Source of the DNA: an uncultured Ruminococcus sp.
GTDB lineage: Bacteria; Bacillota; Clostridia; Lachnospirales; Lachnospiraceae
Length of the DNA stretch: 64,000 bases
NCBI GenBank assembly: GCA_900541505.1
Contig: UQKK01000001.1
Location: 184,626-248,625, forward strand
Direction: 5' to 3'
Each line of letters opens with the position of its first letter. Within the stretch, counting starts at the first letter, position 1. The notes under the pieces are model-generated. The model had not been told where the DNA came from. It did no database searches and was given only the letters and a program-made list of their open reading frames with translations. Of the stretch, positions 61,454 to 64,000 are shown in pieces. The position numbers and the translations under genes were made by a program.

Positions 61454-61846
61454 TCATTTTGTTTCCTTCAACGCCACAGCCTCAATCTCAACCAGCGCCC
61501 CTTTTGGAAGCGCCGCCACCTCAAAAGCCGCTCGCGCCGGACATTCCTCTTTGAAAAACTGAGCGTACACTTCGTTCATCTTTCCGAAATTTTGAATGTC
61601 ACTCAATAACACGGTCGTCTTCACCACGTCTCTCAGGTTCATATCCCCAGCTTTTAAAACTGCCTCCATGTTTTTCAGGGACTGTTCGGTCTGCGCTTCA
61701 ATGGTCGCTCCTGCAAACTTCCCTGTCTCCGGCACAATAGGAAGCTGCCCGGATACGAAACAAATTTCACCCCGTCCCGAAATCCCCTGAGAATACGGTC
61801 CGATTGCCGCGGGTGCTTCGGTCGTATTCAGAATCCTTTTGTCCAT
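61454..61846 (-). CDS. ridA: RidA-family enamine/imine deaminase
   Basis: The 130-residue trimeric protein has IGPYSQGI at the N-terminus and the active-site arginine in CPARAAFEVAALPKGALVEIEAVAL. RidA hydrolyses reactive enamines such as 2-aminoacrylate that leak from PLP enzymes. As the first gene of the operon with a PatB-type lyase, its job here is probably to remove the lyase's enamine product. AGGAGGAGG lies upstream. Confidence 0.93.
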   Translation of the reverse strand: MDKRILNTTEAPAAIGPYSQGISGRGEICFVSGQLPIVPETGKFAGATIEAQTEQSLKNMEAVLKAGDMNLRDVVKTTVLLSDIQNFGKMNEVYAQFFKEECPARAAFEVAALPKGALVEIEAVALKETK

Positions 61847-61907
61847 TATATACCTCCTCCTATTAAATTGGGCAGCAGCTTATCAGCTTCATAATCTCAC
61901 CCTTATG

Positions 61908-61938
61908 ATTAAGCTGTTTATTTATTAAGCTGCTTAAT
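61908..61938. promoter_or_regulatory. Twin palindromic operators (probable MarR sites) upstream of ridA
   Basis: ATTAAGCTGCTTAAT (61924-61938) is a perfect 15-bp palindrome and ATTAAGCTGTTTAT (61908-61921) is a near copy 16 bases away. They lie upstream of the ridA operon and downstream of a MarR-type gene. The size and AT-rich form suit MarR-family dimers. Confidence 0.65.
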
Positions 61939-62152
61939 ATTATATTTACATTAAATATATAGCAATATCACAAATATTGCAATGCTTTTTTTGCTAATCT
62001 CAAAACTTTGCACAAAATAGACAATTACCGCACACCATATTTGGTATGATTGTACAGCCTTCCTATCCAGATGATAAATAAAATGGGTAAGTCATTAACC
62101 TTCTCTTTACCTCAACATTGATGGCTTCAGCACTTTGTGCGCCGTCGCGCTG

Positions 62153-62200
62153 CCAAAAAAAATGACATCCCAGTGAGATTCTTCTCTCTGAGATGTCATT
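62153..62200 (-). terminator. Terminator of the MarR-type gene
   Basis: On the minus strand AATGACATC and GATGTCATT form a perfect 9-bp stem followed by a run of seven T's, just beyond the stop codon. Confidence 0.85.
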
Positions 62201-62208
62201 CTTATTTT

Positions 62209-62697
62209 CTATTTTTCCTCCGCCTCATTCAAACTCTGGCGGATATCCTCTTTATATGCCTCATTTATCATGTTTTGTATTCGAATATGATTCTCCAGCT
62301 CTTCTTCAGTAAAACTGCTCAACATACGAAACATCCTGTCCTGGCATATATTTGTAAAACTTTCCCTCTCTTCACAAATCCGCCTCCCCGTTTCAGTCAC
62401 TTCCAGATTGTACTTTCTGTTATTTTTTTCATTCCTTATCTGGCGTACCCAGTCCCTCTCACGCAGCTTTCTGATAATCTGAGAACAGGCGCTGACCGTC
62501 TTGTTCGTCATTTTCGCAATATCACTGCAGGTGATTCCCGGATTTGCCGCTATCAAATCTATCACAACACCCTCTGACTGATATAAGATATATTCCCCGT
62601 AATGATGCAGTATCCCCTCGTATTCTATCATGAGGTCATATGCATCGTCCTGTCCCTTCCATACTGCCCGCAACAGTTCATCCTTTTTCTGCTTCAT
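62209..62697 (-). CDS. MarR-family transcriptional regulator
   Basis: The 162-residue protein has the winged helix-turn-helix of MarR regulators (CSDIAKMTNKTVSACSQIIRKL, then the wing RNEKNNRKYNLEVTETGRR) flanked by dimerisation helices. MarR proteins usually repress a neighbouring operon and release on binding a small molecule. The downstream ridA-M24-PatB-permease operon with its two palindromes is the likely target. It has its own terminator. Confidence 0.92.
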   Translation of the reverse strand: MKQKKDELLRAVWKGQDDAYDLMIEYEGILHHYGEYILYQSEGVVIDLIAANPGITCSDIAKMTNKTVSACSQIIRKLRERDWVRQIRNEKNNRKYNLEVTETGRRICEERESFTNICQDRMFRMLSSFTEEELENHIRIQNMINEAYKEDIRQSLNEAEEK

Positions 62698-62822
62698 CTG
62701 TACAATTCCACCTTTGCCGTATATCTGATATGCATTTAATTATAGCAAATTGGCACGAATTAACAATGTTTTTTTGGAGTACTTCTGCAAAATAATCGAA
62801 AATCTTCTGCAATTTTTTGCAT

Positions 62823-63926
62823 TTACGACAGCCATTGAATCACATTCTTAACCTCTATCCCTTCATAATTCCCCGCAGAATATTCATCCAGAGTCAGCAC
62901 GATTTTTTCATAATTATCTTTGATTTCCCTCAGGGGTCTCATCTCTCTTTCAAAGGTCGATTCCGCTGTCATGTCTGCTGTCACCTGAAAATAAACCAGC
63001 TTTTCCTGTTTGCGTGCCACGAAATCCACTTCCGTATTTCCATACTTGCCTATATTCACCCGATAACCTCGGCGCAGCAGTTCAAAATACACGATATTCT
63101 CCACAGAAAACCCCAAATCATATTTCTTTCTGGGAAGGATATAATTACGCAGTCCTAAATCCACCATATACCATTTTTTATTTGCCTTTAACACTTGTTT
63201 TCCCACAATATCAAAGCGTTCTACAGGATAAAAAATAAAAGATTCAGCAAGTGCTTCCATATAATCATTCACCGTATTAGGAGATACTTTTCTTCCATTG
63301 GAAATCAAATAATCTGTTACACTCCTCACAGAAACCGGACTGCCGATTGTACTTGCCAAAAATCTGGCTATTGTCTTTAACAGTACAATATCGCTTACTT
63401 TACGTTTTGCGTTTATCTGTTCTTTCCTGATTTGACGGTCTTCAATATCCTTTACAATTACAGTGTTATAAGTTCCTTCCAGATATGTTTCTACCTTCTC
63501 ATCTGTTTTTTCCATAGCTGCAACATACGGCATAGAGCCATACTTTATATATTCCGCAAAAGAAGCCTGTGGCTGTTGATTTGTCTGCAGACAATACTCA
63601 CGAAAAGAGAAGGGAAGCAGCGATATTTCCACATACCGCCCGGTCAGAAAAGTTGCCAAATCCCCGGAAAGCATATATGCGTTAGAGCCTGTAATATAAA
63701 TATCTGTTTTTTCTTTTATAAAGAGACTGTCTACCGCTTTCTCAAAATGTGGCACTTTTTGTATTTCATCCAGGAAAATATAAGTCATCCTTCCATCGCA
63801 CAATTTTTCCTTTATATATGCATATAATTTTCTGTAATCCTGTAGTTCCTCATATTCCAGCTCTTCAAAATTGACGAATATCAACTGTTCATCCTGCACA
63901 CCATTTTGCTTCAGATATTCCTGAAA
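62823..63926 (-). pseudogene. AAA_14/DUF4143 ATPase, N-terminus lost
   Basis: About 367 codons remain. The AAA_14 part begins FQEYLKQNGVQDEQLIFVNFEE and includes the Walker B-like TYIFLDEIQKV and the sensor TGSNAYML; the C-terminal DUF4143 region ends with the nuclease-like ITGEVDFVA-type strand (NTEVDFVARKQ). The N-terminal P-loop, normally about 30 residues upstream of this point, is missing: an in-frame TAG (63929-63927) precedes the phenylalanine, and the sequence beyond is unlike the family. Hence it cannot bind ATP normally. The cause is probably insertion of the element at the right edge. Confidence 0.75.
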
Positions 63927-64000
63927 CTACAGTAAAATATATGCAAGTCGCCCCCACCCGTAAAACGGGTGGCTCGGGACGCGGGCTCTAAGCCCGCCCT
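63927..64000. mobile_element. Apparent end of an IS200/IS605-type element (partial)
   Basis: Two adjacent GC-rich hairpins, CACCCGT-aaa-ACGGGTG (63955-63971) and GCGGGCT-cta-AGCCCGC (63981-63997), lie directly beside the broken ATPase gene. Subterminal imperfect hairpins of this kind are typical of IS200/IS605 elements, which lack terminal inverted repeats. The transposase would lie beyond the window edge. The exact junction (near 63927) is inferred from where homology to the ATPase stops. Confidence 0.5.

Overview
The window looks like a chromosomal segment of a gut-type Lachnospiraceae bacterium (Firmicutes, Clostridia). GC content is moderate, ribosome binding sites are strong AGGAGG types, and the gene families (fused Amt-PII, GH13_18 phosphorylase, V/A-type plus F-type ATPases, B12-dependent diol dehydratase, CprABCK-like ABC/two-component module) fit that family. 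This placement rests on gene content only. No 16S gene is present.

Layout. 1-9 kb: a 5'-truncated von Willebrand A protein, an ammonium transporter fused to PII behind a long structured leader, a VanY-like carboxypeptidase coupled to a phosphopantetheinyl transferase, a degenerate GGDEF-EAL protein, purine nucleoside phosphorylase, and a membrane protein with an EF-Tu domain-II-like barrel. 9.3-15.5 kb: complete F-type ATP synthase operon atpBEFHAGDC (minus strand). 16-18.2 kb: two membrane proteins and a probable type I toxin with an antisense RNA. 18.3-23.3 kb: response regulator, kinase, ABC ATPase and FtsX-type permease, preceded by a helically phased repeat array. 23.4-26.7 kb: metallopeptidase, Maf, CPBP protease, YaaA. 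26.9-32.5 kb: B12-dependent diol/glycerol dehydratase, its reactivase and a cobalamin adenosyltransferase. 32.5-35.2 kb: SPFH protein and a membrane MutS-like ATPase. 35.4-36.3 kb: an AT-rich island with the layout of a type III toxin-antitoxin locus. 36.4-46.4 kb: Uma2/HTH protein, then a LacI-controlled sugar ABC transporter, phosphorylase and oxidoreductase operon and a PfkB kinase. 46.5-48.2 kb: truncated HicB antitoxin, tRNA-Lys, trmB. 48.6-57.3 kb: complete V/A-type ATPase operon. 57.5-62.7 kb: amino-acid permease, C-S lyase, M24 peptidase, RidA and MarR. 62.8-64 kb: an AAA_14/DUF4143 ATPase truncated at its N-terminus beside an apparent IS200/IS605-type end.

The most notable candidate system is at 35373-36256. 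A consensus promoter drives three imperfect tandem repeats of about 50 nt. Each repeat can form two small hairpins whose stems covary between copies. A strong intrinsic terminator follows, and 22 nt later begins an AT-rich ORF that I recognise as PBECR4-like (BECR-fold RNase superfamily). That is the architecture of a type III (RNA antitoxin/endoribonuclease) system, but the toxin does not look like ToxN, CptN or TenpN. A second RNA-controlled toxin locus (type I, holin-like) lies at 17849-18191.

Energy and metabolism themes: two complete rotary ATPases within 50 kb, both with c/K subunits lacking the usual Na+-site residues as far as can be judged by eye; a dehydratase whose medium subunit keeps a microcompartment-targeting helix although no shell genes are in view; and a permease-PatB-peptidase-RidA operon in which RidA would detoxify the enamine made by the C-S lyase.
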